The notes beneath the pieces are model-generated. The model searched no databases, was not told where the DNA came from, and saw nothing but the letters and a program-made list of their open reading frames with translations. A program made the position numbers and the translations under genes. A DNA stretch of 64,000 bases from Alistipes sp. (lineage in GTDB: Bacteria > Bacteroidota > Bacteroidia > Bacteroidales > Rikenellaceae), in the NCBI GenBank assembly GCA_017436185.1, contig JAFSDP010000003.1, positions 73,314 through 137,313 of the forward strand, written 5' to 3'. Positions 1-8,283 of the stretch are shown here, piece by piece (position 1 is the first letter of the stretch; each line of letters begins with the position of its first letter).

Positions 1-320
1 TTCGCGACCACCACATCGACGAGCTTCCGCAGTTGTGGAATGTCTTGGTGGGTGATATGTCGTTTGTGGGTTATCGTCCCGAGCGTCAGGTCTTTATCGA
101 CCAGATTATGGAGCACAACCCCGACTATGCACGTCTCTATGCGATGCGTCCGGGCCTCTTCTCGATGGCGACCCTCTACAACGGCTATACCGACACGATG
201 GAGAAGATGTTGGAGCGTCTGCGTATGGATTTGGAGTACCTGGAGAAGTGTTCGTTCTTGCTCGATATGAAGATTATCACCCTGACGGCACTCTCGATTC
301 TGACGGGTAAGAAATTTTAG
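1..320 (+). CDS. Undecaprenyl-phosphate sugar transferase, C-terminal part (cut by window edge)
   Basis: The frame is open from the window edge and ends at 320; about 105 residues are visible. The stretch around DELPQLWNVLVGDMSFVGYRP matches the conserved core of bacterial sugar transferases (WcaJ/PglC-type polyprenyl glycosylphosphotransferases), which move a sugar-1-phosphate onto undecaprenyl phosphate at the inner membrane to start a polysaccharide repeat unit. The catalytic Asp-Glu pair would lie upstream of the window. It is followed after 24 nt by the PqqD/nucleotidyltransferase/kinase trio and then by polysaccharide export genes, so it is probably the initiating transferase of this exopolysaccharide locus. 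An ATG-free TTG inside the frame at 33 is an internal Leu codon rather than a start. Confidence 0.88.
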   Translation, partial: RDHHIDELPQLWNVLVGDMSFVGYRPERQVFIDQIMEHNPDYARLYAMRPGLFSMATLYNGYTDTMEKMLERLRMDLEYLEKCSFLLDMKIITLTALSILTGKKF

Positions 321-344
321 CAAACCGCACCTAAACAGCTCACT

Positions 345-614
345 ATGCGACGTGTACCCCGACTCAAGTTGCGCAAAATCGGCCGTATGTATATGGTGGT
401 CGATGGTGTGACCGGTGAGGCTCGAATGACGAATGTCTATCAGCTCAACGACACGGCGGCTGCCGTGTGGGAGTTTGTGGGCGAGCGTGAGGTAGATGTT
501 GCACAGGTGGCCGAGTTCCTCACGAGTCGTTACGAGATTGATCTCGCTACGGCCCAAGCCGATGCGGAGGCGCTGTTGGCCACGTGGCGTGAATACGGAT
601 TGATCAAGGAGTAA
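345..614 (+). CDS. PqqD-family small protein
   Basis: This 89-residue protein has the PqqD/RRE winged-helix pattern: a basic N-terminus, a strand pair giving way to QLNDTAAAVWEFV, then a helical second half ending in a hydrophobic helix. PqqD-like domains bind leader peptides in RiPP pathways (established for PqqD itself). Here it directly precedes a nucleotidyltransferase (2 nt gap) and an HprK-like kinase, the combination that family databases call the HPr-rel-A system, whose function is unknown to me. No precursor peptide, radical SAM enzyme, B2 protease or Asn-synthetase-like cyclase is visible nearby, so a RiPP role is not shown. Location inside an exopolysaccharide operon suggests a role tied to surface polysaccharide. 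Confidence 0.8.
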   Translation: MRRVPRLKLRKIGRMYMVVDGVTGEARMTNVYQLNDTAAAVWEFVGEREVDVAQVAEFLTSRYEIDLATAQADAEALLATWREYGLIKE

Positions 615-616
615 CA

Positions 617-1726
617 ATGGCAGTCAAGAAGTACGGCAAGGCCTATTCGGCCCTTTTGATGTTGCTTCGCTCGGGATTGTGGGAGCGTCGTGAGCCCTTC
701 GAGGAGCTCTTTCCGCTCACCGAGGAGGAGTGGTCCGAACTCTTCGCCCTGGCGACGATGCAGACGGTGGTGGGTATCACCTACCGAGGTCTGGATTACC
801 TGCCGCACCCCTTCTTTCCGCCCGAGGAGTTGCTGTTCCGCTGGGTGGCCGAGGTGGGTCGCATCGAGGAGCGCAGCTACGAGAGCAACCGTACGTTGGT
901 CGAGCTGTTGCAGATCTACCGCAGCCACGGGCTGAACCCCATCCTGCAAAAGGGACAGGGGGTAGCCACGATGTACGAGCAGCCGTTGCTGCGCACCTGC
1001 GGTGATATTGACCTCTGCTTTTTGGGCGAGGGGGAGGCCGACAAGGCGGCCGAGATTGCCCGCAGCCTCGGTAAGTCGTGTCGCACGGCCCCCGATGGCA
1101 GTTTGGTCTATCGCTGGGAGTCGATTGAGGTGGAGCACCACCGAGAACTCATCGACCTGCAAAGCCCCTTCACGAAGGGGTACATCGCCGGGGTGGTGGA
1201 TGGAATGGAGGCCGAGCCGGTGACCCTGCCCGAGATTCCGAGCGAGGCGGTGCGTGTGCCGTCGGCCGAGGTGAATATGCTGCTGCTGAATGCCCACATT
1301 ATGAAGCACGCCATCGGCCTGGGCATCGGATTGCGTCAGATTTGTGATATGGCACGTGCCTACTACCGCCTTAGTGGCAAGGTGGATGGCGAGAAGATAC
1401 GTACCTTATATAATAAGGCGGGGCTGGAGCGTTGGAGCTCCCTGCTGCACGCCTTCTTGTGTCAGAAGATGGGCTTGGAGGAGCAATACCTGCCCTACAA
1501 GGAGCGTGGAGGCGTAGATGCCGAGCCGTTGGCCGAGATTGTTTTTCGTGGAGGCAACTTTGGTAAGCACGCCAAGGACCACCTGCCCCCTACGGCCAGC
1601 ATTATCCATCGTAAGTGGCACACCTTCAAGGCTTTTTGTCGTAACAGCCGCTTCTCGCTCGGCTATGTGCCCGGCGAGGCCGTATGTACCATTTGGCAAC
1701 TTTTATGGGGGCAACTGCGGGCCTAA
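617..1726 (+). CDS. Nucleotidyltransferase family protein (NTP_transf_5 type)
   Basis: The 369-residue product carries the nucleotidyltransferase-fold signature: a Lys-Gly motif in PILQKGQGVATMYEQP, then an arginine and the acidic metal-binding pair in RTCGDIDLCF, and a later acidic strand (WESIEVEHH). This pattern fits the uncharacterised nucleotidyltransferase family found beside HprK-like kinases and PqqD-like proteins. The substrate is unknown. The start ATG lies 2 nt after the PqqD stop codon, indicating translational coupling, and the 3' end overlaps the next gene by 43 nt. Cytoplasmic: no signal peptide or membrane segment is seen. Confidence 0.8.
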   Translation: MAVKKYGKAYSALLMLLRSGLWERREPFEELFPLTEEEWSELFALATMQTVVGITYRGLDYLPHPFFPPEELLFRWVAEVGRIEERSYESNRTLVELLQIYRSHGLNPILQKGQGVATMYEQPLLRTCGDIDLCFLGEGEADKAAEIARSLGKSCRTAPDGSLVYRWESIEVEHHRELIDLQSPFTKGYIAGVVDGMEAEPVTLPEIPSEAVRVPSAEVNMLLLNAHIMKHAIGLGIGLRQICDMARAYYRLSGKVDGEKIRTLYNKAGLERWSSLLHAFLCQKMGLEEQYLPYKERGGVDAEPLAEIVFRGGNFGKHAKDHLPPTASIIHRKWHTFKAFCRNSRFSLGYVPGEAVCTIWQLLWGQLRA

Positions 1727-2631
1727 AACGCCTTTGTTATCGGGTGGCGGAACTGCCGTTTGAGCTGATGCTCCCGAACAGTAGGGCCGAGCGGGCGGAT
1801 TTAATTTTACCCTCTTTTCGCCCTTTTGAAGGGGTGATTGGGGCAGGCGAGACGCCGATTTTCCGCTTCGAAGTGGTGGAAAGCCTCTCCGAGGAGCGGG
1901 CGCTGAAGGGGGAGCTGTTGGAGGAGGATACCAACGATATGGGCCACCTGCGCTTGTGGCGAGCTACGGAGGGCTTTTTGGTGGAGACCTCGTTTGACCC
2001 CTCGAACCGACCGCATCGGATGTGGATGAGCGAGGATTTCAGCCACGCCCAAGCGGTGATTGATTGGGAGGATCTGCGTCTGCGTGAGGCGGTTACGTCG
2101 CTCATTAGAGTCCTCTATTCGGTGGCGGTGATTGCCCATCGCGGGGTATCGATGCACGCCTCGACGGTGATGCTCGACCGGGCGGGCTACCTCTTTTTGG
2201 GAAGCAGCGGCACGGGCAAAAGTACCCACGCCCGACTTTGGGGCGAGGCGTTTGGAGCGGAGTTGCTCAATGACGACAATCCGACCCTGCGTTTGGAGGG
2301 TGACGGTGTGAAGGTTTACGGCACGCCTTGGAGCGGAAAGACCCACTGTTACAAGAATTTGGGTGTTTCGGTTCGGGGGATTGTCCGACTGCGTCAAGGG
2401 GCGGAGAATCGCTTTCGGCGATTGAACGATTTGGAGGCCTTTATGGCCCTGCTGCCCGGAGCTTCGGTCGTTCGCCAAGAGACCACCTGCTATGAGTCGC
2501 TGTGCGATGTGTTGAGTGAAATAAGCCAACAAACCCTTGTGGGCGAACTGGTCTGCCGACCCGATGCGGAGGCTGCACGATGCTGCCTTGCGGGGCTGAA
2601 AAACGAGAAAATAAGAATAAATAATCCATAA
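1684..2631 (+). CDS. HprK-related serine kinase-like protein
   Basis: A 315-residue protein with a P-loop GSSGTGKSTHARLW near residue 175 followed by LLNDDNP and YGTPWSGKTH, the arrangement of the HPr kinase/phosphorylase catalytic domain (P-loop, then the Asp-rich loop and a second glycine-rich loop). The N-terminal ~150 residues show no recognisable HprK regulatory domain. Bacteroidales normally lack a PTS-type HPr target, so the substrate is probably something else, perhaps a peptide or a glycan-linked residue presented by the PqqD-like protein (inference). The ATG chosen overlaps the preceding gene by 43 nt; an in-frame ATG at 1705 is an alternative. It ends 7 nt before the Wza-like gene. 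Confidence 0.8.
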   Translation: MYHLATFMGATAGLKRLCYRVAELPFELMLPNSRAERADLILPSFRPFEGVIGAGETPIFRFEVVESLSEERALKGELLEEDTNDMGHLRLWRATEGFLVETSFDPSNRPHRMWMSEDFSHAQAVIDWEDLRLREAVTSLIRVLYSVAVIAHRGVSMHASTVMLDRAGYLFLGSSGTGKSTHARLWGEAFGAELLNDDNPTLRLEGDGVKVYGTPWSGKTHCYKNLGVSVRGIVRLRQGAENRFRRLNDLEAFMALLPGASVVRQETTCYESLCDVLSEISQQTLVGELVCRPDAEAARCCLAGLKNEKIRINNP

Positions 2632-2638
2632 ACGACCT

Positions 2639-3427
2639 ATGAATAACAAAATTTTACTGTTTTGCCTGTCAGTTTTCCTGCTGACTTCTTGTGCTTCGTC
2701 AAAGAAGTTCGTATATTTGCAGGATCTTAAGGTTGGTGAGAAAGAGCAATTTAACGTCAAGCACGAGGCTACGGTACATCGCGACGACCGATTGAGCATT
2801 ACCGTGACCTGCAAAAGCCCCGAATTGGCCCTGCCGTTCAACAATCCGAGTGGGTTGGTTTCGGTTTCGGCCGATGGCAGTGTGGATGCCACCCGTGGTG
2901 GTGTCTCGGACAAGGGCTACCGTGTGGATGTAGATGGCAACATCGTCTTCCCGATCTTGGGTAAGTTGCAGGTGGAGGGGCTGACCGTGAGTCAGCTGTC
3001 GGAGTTGATTCGCAACCGCATCATCGACGGTGGCTACATCAACGACCCGCAGGTCTCGGTCGAGTTCCTCAACTTCAAGTACTCGGTGCTGGGTGCTTCG
3101 GGTGCAGGTGTCTATTCGGTCGAAGGTGACCGCATTACGCTCCTCGAGGCGTTGGCTAAAGCGGGTGATTTGGGCGCCAATGCCCGTGTGGATCAGGTGC
3201 TCGTGATTCGTGAGAAGGGTGCCGAGCGTCAGGTCTTCACGCACGATTTGCGTTCGAAGGAGATCTTCAACTCGCCCGCCTTCTACCTCGAGCAGAACGA
3301 CGTGGTGTATGTCGTGCCGAAGTACCGCAAGAAGGACAAGGAGGATAGTGTACTGCAGTACGTGACGCTGGTATTGTCGTTTGCTACGGCTGCCGCCTCG
3401 ATTTTGTGGTACATCGACCGCAACTAA
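2639..3427 (+). CDS. Polysaccharide export lipoprotein, Wza-like
   Basis: 262 residues with a lipoprotein signal peptide (lipobox LLTSC, Cys18), a polysaccharide-export (Poly_export) domain around VDVDGNIVFPILGKLQVEGL, and an SLBB-like domain (YSVLGASGAGVYSVEGDRITLLEALAKAG is the typical region). The C-terminus has a hydrophobic segment (LVLSFATAAASILWYI), as in Wza/GfcE relatives. It would form the outer-membrane or periplasmic part of a Wzy-type export channel, partnering with the Wzc-like kinase that starts 32 nt downstream. Confidence 0.92.
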   Translation: MNNKILLFCLSVFLLTSCASSKKFVYLQDLKVGEKEQFNVKHEATVHRDDRLSITVTCKSPELALPFNNPSGLVSVSADGSVDATRGGVSDKGYRVDVDGNIVFPILGKLQVEGLTVSQLSELIRNRIIDGGYINDPQVSVEFLNFKYSVLGASGAGVYSVEGDRITLLEALAKAGDLGANARVDQVLVIREKGAERQVFTHDLRSKEIFNSPAFYLEQNDVVYVVPKYRKKDKEDSVLQYVTLVLSFATAAASILWYIDRN

Positions 3428-3459
3428 TTGCTGAAAAAAGAAGAAACGAAACAATAACG

Positions 3460-5859
3460 ATGCAATCGAACAACAAAACAAACAAGCAGGACGAGATCAA
3501 CGTAACCGACCTGTTTGTCTATCTGCTCTCGAAGTGGCCCTGGTTTCTGCTCTCGATAGCACTGTGTGTGGGTTTGGCGTGGTATAAGTACGCCGACTCG
3601 CCCTTTGTCTATTTCCGCACGGCTACGGTCTTCATCAAAGACCCCGCCCAGAAGACCTCTTCGGCAGGCGGTCTGGAGCGTTACGACCAATTCATCAACA
3701 AGGTCAATGTGGCCAGTGAGATCTACCGCTTCCGTACCAAGAACCTGATGCGTGAGGTGGTGAAGCGTGTCCACTCGGACGTGAGCTACACCATCGCCGA
3801 CGGTCTGCGTGACAGGGAGCTCTACACCTCGGCTCCCATTTCGGTGACCTTCCCCGAAGAGATGCAGAACCACCGAGTCGCCTTCACGGTCCGCCTGAAG
3901 GACAAGACGACGGTCGAGCTGTCGGACTTCGAGGGGCTGGAGGAGCAGAAGAGCATCCGTGCCAAGTTGGGCGACACGATTCCCATCTACGCAGGCAATG
4001 TGGTCGTTTCGCCGACCAACTTTATGAACAGCCGTTGGGCCGACACCCCGATTCGTGTGACGAAGAACACGATGGGGGCTACGGTGGCCTACTACCTGGC
4101 CAACCTGGGCATCCGTCAGGAGACCGAGGAGGCCTCGATTCTGGCCCTCTCGATCAAGGACCTTTCGCCTACCCGTGCCGAGGATATGTTGCACTCGCTC
4201 ATTGCCGTCTATAACGAGTGGTCGATCGAGGAGAAGAATCAGGTGGCCATCAATACGGCCGACTTTATCAACAATCGTCTGATTATCATCGAGCGCGAGC
4301 TGGGTACGGTCGAGTCGGATCTGTTGTCGTATAAGAGCTCGAATGACCTCATCAGCATCGAGTCGGCTACGGGCGAGTATATGACCGAGAAGTCGAAGCA
4401 GAGCAGCGCCCTGATCGAGTTGGAGGCGCAGTTGCAGCTGGCCACCTACATCCGTGAGAACATCACCGACCCCTCGAAGGAGACCGAACTGATTCCTGCC
4501 AATACGGGTATCTCGGCCGCCGGTATCGAGCAGCAGATTTCGCAGTACAACACGATGAAGCTGCGTCGTGACCGCCTCGTTGAGGATGGCAGCGACAGCA
4601 ACCCCGTGGTGTTGGAGCTGAACAGCTCGCTGCGTGCCATGAAGCAGACCATCATCCGCACCATCGACAACACGATTGCCAACCTCGAGGCCAAGATTGC
4701 CGATACCGAGGGTCGTGAGCGTCGTGCCCGTGCCCGTGTGCAGTCGATTCCCCGCAAGGAGCGTGATATGCTCTCCATCGAGCGTCAGCAGAAGATTAAG
4801 GAGAGCCTCTACCTCTTCCTCTTGAACCGCCGTGAGGAGAATGCCCTTTCGCAGGCGATGGCCGATAACAATGCACAGATTATCGACGATGCCAGCGGCT
4901 CGTCGTCGCCCATTGCCCCCTCGCGCAACCGCATCCTGCTTTTGGGCTTCCTGTTGGGTCTGGCCATTCCGGGTGTCTATTTCCTCTTGGTGATGTTCCT
5001 CGATACCCGAGTGCATAGCAAGAAGGAGATCAAGGCGGCCGTTTCGGTGCCCATCCTGGGTGAGATTCCCCTCGACAAGGAGGTGCAGAAGGCCCAAAAG
5101 AGCCGTCAGGGTCTGGCCATCTGTACCGACAAGGAGGGTGTCATTTCGGAGGCCTTCCGAATCTTGCGTACCAATATGCGCTTTAAGTTGCTGGGTGGTG
5201 TGCAGAGCGGTGCTTCGAGTGCCGATGCTCACCGCAGCCACGTGCTGACCCTCACGTCATTCAACGAGAGTGCAGGTAAGACCTTCATCGCCTCAAACCT
5301 GGCAATGAGCCTCTTGCAGGCAGGCAAGCGGGTGATTGTGGTCGATATGGATATTCGTAAGGGTACGCTGTCGGCTCACCTGGGTCACCACAACAAGGGT
5401 TTGACGAACTACCTCGCAGACGAGAGCATCACGGTCGATGAGTTGATTTGTCACGACGAGAACGGGTTGGACATCATCCCCGCAGGTACGATTGCTCCCA
5501 ACCCCGCCGAGTTGCTGATGTCGGATCGTCTGGATCAGATGATTGCCCACCTGCGCAAGAGCTACGACTACATCGTGGCCGATAACGTGCCTATCGGTAT
5601 CATTGCCGACGGTGCCATCTCGAACCGTATTGCCGATTTGACCCTCTTTGTGGTGCGTGCCGGTAAGCTCGACAAGCGTCAGCTGCCCGAGTTGGAGGAC
5701 CTCTATCAGGAGAAGAAACTCAACAATATGGCCCTTGTGGTCAATGGCTCGGAGCTGCACCGTCGTGGTTATGGCTACGGGTATGGCTATGGCTACGGTT
5801 ATGGTTACGGCTATGGTTACGGCTATGGCAAATCGAAAAAGAGCAAGACAAACAAATAA
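3460..5859 (+). CDS. Wzc-like tyrosine autokinase / polysaccharide chain-length determinant
   Basis: 799 residues from the ATG at 3460. A Wzz domain starts with a membrane segment at ~21-40, long coiled-coil-prone periplasmic region follows (ELGTVESDLLSYKSSNDL, GRERRARARVQSIPRKERDM), the second membrane segment lies at ~490-512, and a cytoplasmic BY-kinase domain ends the protein. Kinase motifs: Walker A in FNESAGKTFIASNLA (~603), Walker A' VVDMDIRKG (~626), Walker B-like YDYIVADNVP. The C-terminal tail is ten consecutive Gly-Tyr dipeptides followed by a Lys/Ser-rich end; BY-kinases autophosphorylate C-terminal tyrosine clusters, so these ten tyrosines are the likely sites. A start upstream at 3406 would overlap the Wza gene and is less likely. 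Confidence 0.93.
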   Translation: MQSNNKTNKQDEINVTDLFVYLLSKWPWFLLSIALCVGLAWYKYADSPFVYFRTATVFIKDPAQKTSSAGGLERYDQFINKVNVASEIYRFRTKNLMREVVKRVHSDVSYTIADGLRDRELYTSAPISVTFPEEMQNHRVAFTVRLKDKTTVELSDFEGLEEQKSIRAKLGDTIPIYAGNVVVSPTNFMNSRWADTPIRVTKNTMGATVAYYLANLGIRQETEEASILALSIKDLSPTRAEDMLHSLIAVYNEWSIEEKNQVAINTADFINNRLIIIERELGTVESDLLSYKSSNDLISIESATGEYMTEKSKQSSALIELEAQLQLATYIRENITDPSKETELIPANTGISAAGIEQQISQYNTMKLRRDRLVEDGSDSNPVVLELNSSLRAMKQTIIRTIDNTIANLEAKIADTEGRERRARARVQSIPRKERDMLSIERQQKIKESLYLFLLNRREENALSQAMADNNAQIIDDASGSSSPIAPSRNRILLLGFLLGLAIPGVYFLLVMFLDTRVHSKKEIKAAVSVPILGEIPLDKEVQKAQKSRQGLAICTDKEGVISEAFRILRTNMRFKLLGGVQSGASSADAHRSHVLTLTSFNESAGKTFIASNLAMSLLQAGKRVIVVDMDIRKGTLSAHLGHHNKGLTNYLADESITVDELICHDENGLDIIPAGTIAPNPAELLMSDRLDQMIAHLRKSYDYIVADNVPIGIIADGAISNRIADLTLFVVRAGKLDKRQLPELEDLYQEKKLNNMALVVNGSELHRRGYGYGYGYGYGYGYGYGYGYGKSKKSKTNK
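5767..5829 (+). repeat. Hexanucleotide tandem repeat encoding (Gly-Tyr)10
   Basis: Ten GGN-TAY hexamers run without a break at the 3' end of the Wzc-like gene, closed by one more Gly codon. Third positions vary (ggt, ggc, ggg; tat, tac), so the repeat is not a perfect microsatellite, but it is regular enough to vary in copy number by slippage or recombination. Confidence 0.95.
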
Positions 5860-5887
5860 AAATAATTATTCACTAAACACACAAATT

Positions 5888-7087
5888 ATGAAGAAATTAG
5901 CCTTGTTTTTGGCCTTTGTTTTGATGGCCGGCTTCGCCTTCGCTCAGGCTCCCGCCGAGGAGGAGGTGGTTTACAGCACCGACAAGCATAAGGTTGTTAC
6001 CAACTATTTCTGGGACAACTGGTTTGTACAGATCGGTGGTGGTGCACAGGTTTACTACGGTGACCACAATAAGCAGATGGACTTCGGTGACCGTCTGTCG
6101 TTGGCTCTGGATGCCGGTTTCGGTAAGTGGTTCAGCCCCCAGATCGGTGTGCGCGCTATGATTAGCGGTCTCTCGATCAAGGGTGCTACGCACAGCTCGG
6201 CACACCGAGTGTCAGCAGATGAGTACATTGTTCCCGAGCATGCCTTGTGGGAACAGCAGTTCGACTTCTACAACATCCACGCTGATGTGCTGTTCAATAT
6301 GTCGAGCATCCTGCTGGGTTACAAGGCCGATCGCACCTGGAACTGCTCGCCCTACCTGGGTCTGGGCTGGATGGCTACCTGGGAGAGCCCCCGCGCGCGT
6401 CAGGTAAGCCTCAACTTCGGTATCTTCAATGCCATTCGTCTGAGCGACAAGTTCGATTTCAACATCGACCTGCGCACGACGATGGTAAAGGATGACTTCG
6501 ATGGCGAGGTTGGTGGCCGTAAGGAGGAGGGTCTTTGGACCGCCACGTTCGGCTTCTCGTACAAGTTCAAGAAGCGTGGTTGGGATCGTGAGAAGACCGT
6601 GATCCGTAACAACCGTGCCGAGGCCGATGCCTTGCAGAAGCAGCTCGAGGCCCTGCGTGCCGAGAACCAGGCACTGAAGGATGCCCCCGTTGTTGAGAAG
6701 GTGATCAAGGAGGTTGAGACCTCGTCGGTTATCGCTCCCGTACTCGTTCTCTTCGAGATTGGTAAGGCCGATCTGTCGAACGAGGGTCGTGTAACGCTGG
6801 GTCTGGTAGCCAAGGCTATCAAGGATTCGGACAAGCCCAACGTAACCTTCACCATCGCCGGCTATGCTGACGAGGGTACCGGTTCGAAGCGCCTCAACGA
6901 GGAGCTGTCGGCAGCCCGTGCCAAGGCCGTTTACAACTGCCTCACCGAGGAGTATGGTGTAAACGAGGAGCAGCTGCGTATCGTATCGAAGGGTGGTGTG
7001 GACAATATGTTCTACGACGATCCTCGACTGAGCCGTGCCGTGATTATGGGTGAGTCGCTCGACGGTACCTACGAAATCCACAAGTAA
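5888..7087 (+). CDS. OmpA-family outer-membrane porin with peptidoglycan-binding domain
   Basis: 399 residues from the ATG at 5888 (28 nt after the Wzc-like stop). Signal peptide MKKLALFLAFVLMAGFAFAQ, then an eight-strand-type barrel region (~25-235), a short coiled coil (ADALQKQLEALRAENQALKD, ~245), and an OmpA-like domain (~270-399) with the peptidoglycan contact region NEELSAARAKAVYNCL. It anchors the outer membrane to the cell wall. The layout matches the abundant OmpA proteins of Bacteroidales (Porphyromonas Omp40/41 type). A strong terminator follows, so it likely ends the exopolysaccharide transcript or is expressed from an unseen internal promoter. Confidence 0.93.
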   Translation: MKKLALFLAFVLMAGFAFAQAPAEEEVVYSTDKHKVVTNYFWDNWFVQIGGGAQVYYGDHNKQMDFGDRLSLALDAGFGKWFSPQIGVRAMISGLSIKGATHSSAHRVSADEYIVPEHALWEQQFDFYNIHADVLFNMSSILLGYKADRTWNCSPYLGLGWMATWESPRARQVSLNFGIFNAIRLSDKFDFNIDLRTTMVKDDFDGEVGGRKEEGLWTATFGFSYKFKKRGWDREKTVIRNNRAEADALQKQLEALRAENQALKDAPVVEKVIKEVETSSVIAPVLVLFEIGKADLSNEGRVTLGLVAKAIKDSDKPNVTFTIAGYADEGTGSKRLNEELSAARAKAVYNCLTEEYGVNEEQLRIVSKGGVDNMFYDDPRLSRAVIMGESLDGTYEIHK

Positions 7088-7116
7088 TAAACCGAGCCCT
7101 TCGGGGCGGTTTTACG

Positions 7117-7150
7117 GAGGGTCTCTCAATCGAGAGGCCCTCTTTTTTTT
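7117..7150 (+). terminator. Rho-independent terminator after OmpA gene
   Basis: An 11-bp stem (7117-7127 with 7132-7142, one G-U pair) with a 4-nt loop is followed by eight T. Confidence 0.9.
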
Positions 7151-7225
7151 AGTCTCTACGACCCTGTTTCGGCATCGGTTTTGCAAGAGGCACAACGCCC
7201 GCAGTTTGGCAAAAAGAGAAGAAAA

Positions 7226-7257
7226 TTTGCAAAAATAAAAAATTATGCCTATCTTGC
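7226..7257 (+). promoter_or_regulatory. Promoter of ECF sigma gene
   Basis: TTTG at 7226-7229, 20 nt, then TATCTTGC at 7250-7257 (Bacteroidota -33/-7 pattern with one deviation in the -7 box). It would give a leader of roughly 110 nt. The leader ends in an 8-bp perfect hairpin (ACTCTTTT 7346-7353 with AAAAGAGT 7369-7376) whose 3' arm abuts the ATG. Confidence 0.6.
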
Positions 7258-7376
7258 ACTCGGAAATGTACCTAAAAGGGTCGTTTCGAAACCAAATTAT
7301 TCACTGCATTTGCATTAAAAAAGGATTGCCTATCGAGAAAACTCTACTCTTTTAACCTAACGATAAACAAAAGAGT

Positions 7377-7961
7377 ATGAACGCACAAGTACAGAGTGAC
7401 CGTGCTTTGCTCGGTCAGTACCTTGCAGGTGATCAGCGTGCAATATCGCAGCTTATCGAGCGCCACAGTCGTCGCGTACGAGATTATATCCGTATGATTG
7501 TCAAGGACCGTGATGTGGCCGAGGATATCTTCCAGGAGACTTTCATTAAAGCTGTACGTGTCATCGACGAGGGCCGCTATGTGGATAGTGGCAAGTTCCT
7601 CTCGTGGGTGTTGCGTATTGCCCATAATCAAGTCATAGACCACTTCCGCCACCAGAAACAGCAGAAGACCATCACCGAGGCCGATTCGGGCTACGATGTG
7701 TTGGGTACGCTGCGCTTTGCCGAACCTACTGCCGAGGATCAGTTGATGAGCCAGCAGACGGCCGACTCGTTGCGCCTGTTGATTGAGGAGTTGCCCGACG
7801 AGCAGCGTGAGGTGGTCAAACTGCGCTACTACGCCAACCTTACCTTCAAGGAGATTGCCGAACAGACCGACGTGAGTGTGAACACGGCGTTGGGGCGTAT
7901 GCGTTATGCGCTGATTAACCTTCGAAGAATGATTAAAGAAAAAAATATGGTTTTGTCGTAA
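7377..7961 (+). CDS. ECF-type RNA polymerase sigma factor
   Basis: 194 residues with region 2 (YIRMIVKDRDVAEDIFQETF, FLSWVLRIAHNQVIDHFR) and region 4 (LPDEQREVVKLRYYANLTF, EIAEQTDVSVNTALGRMRYA) and nothing else, the minimal ECF sigma layout. It redirects RNA polymerase to a set of stress or envelope promoters; the regulon cannot be read from here. No FecR-type or zinc-binding anti-sigma factor follows. Instead a 48-codon acidic ORF begins 66 nt downstream. Confidence 0.93.
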   Translation: MNAQVQSDRALLGQYLAGDQRAISQLIERHSRRVRDYIRMIVKDRDVAEDIFQETFIKAVRVIDEGRYVDSGKFLSWVLRIAHNQVIDHFRHQKQQKTITEADSGYDVLGTLRFAEPTAEDQLMSQQTADSLRLLIEELPDEQREVVKLRYYANLTFKEIAEQTDVSVNTALGRMRYALINLRRMIKEKNMVLS

Positions 7962-8027
7962 TTCTCACACAATAATCCCACTCCGCGGGGCGTTATTAAG
8001 TCAAAGAAACTTAAAAAACGCGTGCCT

Positions 8028-8174
8028 ATGGAGGAAATGGACTATGAGAAACAACAAATTTCAGCCATCTCCGACGACGAGGAACTCCTTTTAGGGGAGG
8101 TTATACAAGGTGATGCCGAGCTTTATATGCTTCATCACTACCTTTCGGAAGTCTTTCGTCCAGGGGATATTTAG
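8028..8174 (+). CDS. Small acidic protein, unknown function (48 aa)
   Basis: An ATG at 8028 opens 48 codons ending with TAG at 8172-8174. The product is strongly acidic at its N-terminal half (MEEMDYEKQQ, SDDEELLLGEV) and ends in a mixed helix with LHHYLSEVFRPGD. It has no signal peptide, no membrane segment and no cysteine. A terminator follows 20 nt after the stop, and no promoter is seen between it and the sigma gene, so the two are probably co-transcribed. I do not recognise a family. A role as a small regulator or anti-sigma partner is only a guess from position. Confidence 0.5.
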   Translation: MEEMDYEKQQISAISDDEELLLGEVIQGDAELYMLHHYLSEVFRPGDI

Positions 8175-8193
8175 AGGGTTAATTTTTGATGGG

Positions 8194-8224
8194 GAGGGGA
8201 GCCTAAGTTGGGTTCCCCTCTTTT
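8194..8224 (+). terminator. Terminator of sigma factor transcript
   Basis: GAGGGGAGCC-type arm at 8194-8203 pairs with 8210-8220 (imperfect), followed by four T. It closes the sigma/small-ORF unit. Confidence 0.7.
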
Positions 8225-8283
8225 GTTGCTTATACGGGATGGTATCAGTCAAGCATTGGCATAACGACATTGATTAGTATTAC

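Noticed and set aside
3424..5241. Long minus-strand open frame opposite the Wzc-like gene
   Set aside because: Antisense shadow: high GC and strong codon bias keep it open. Its translation is Leu/His/Arg/Gly-rich with no family resemblance. The same applies to 13479-15593 (+), 18960-20228 (+) and 24083-25525 (-).
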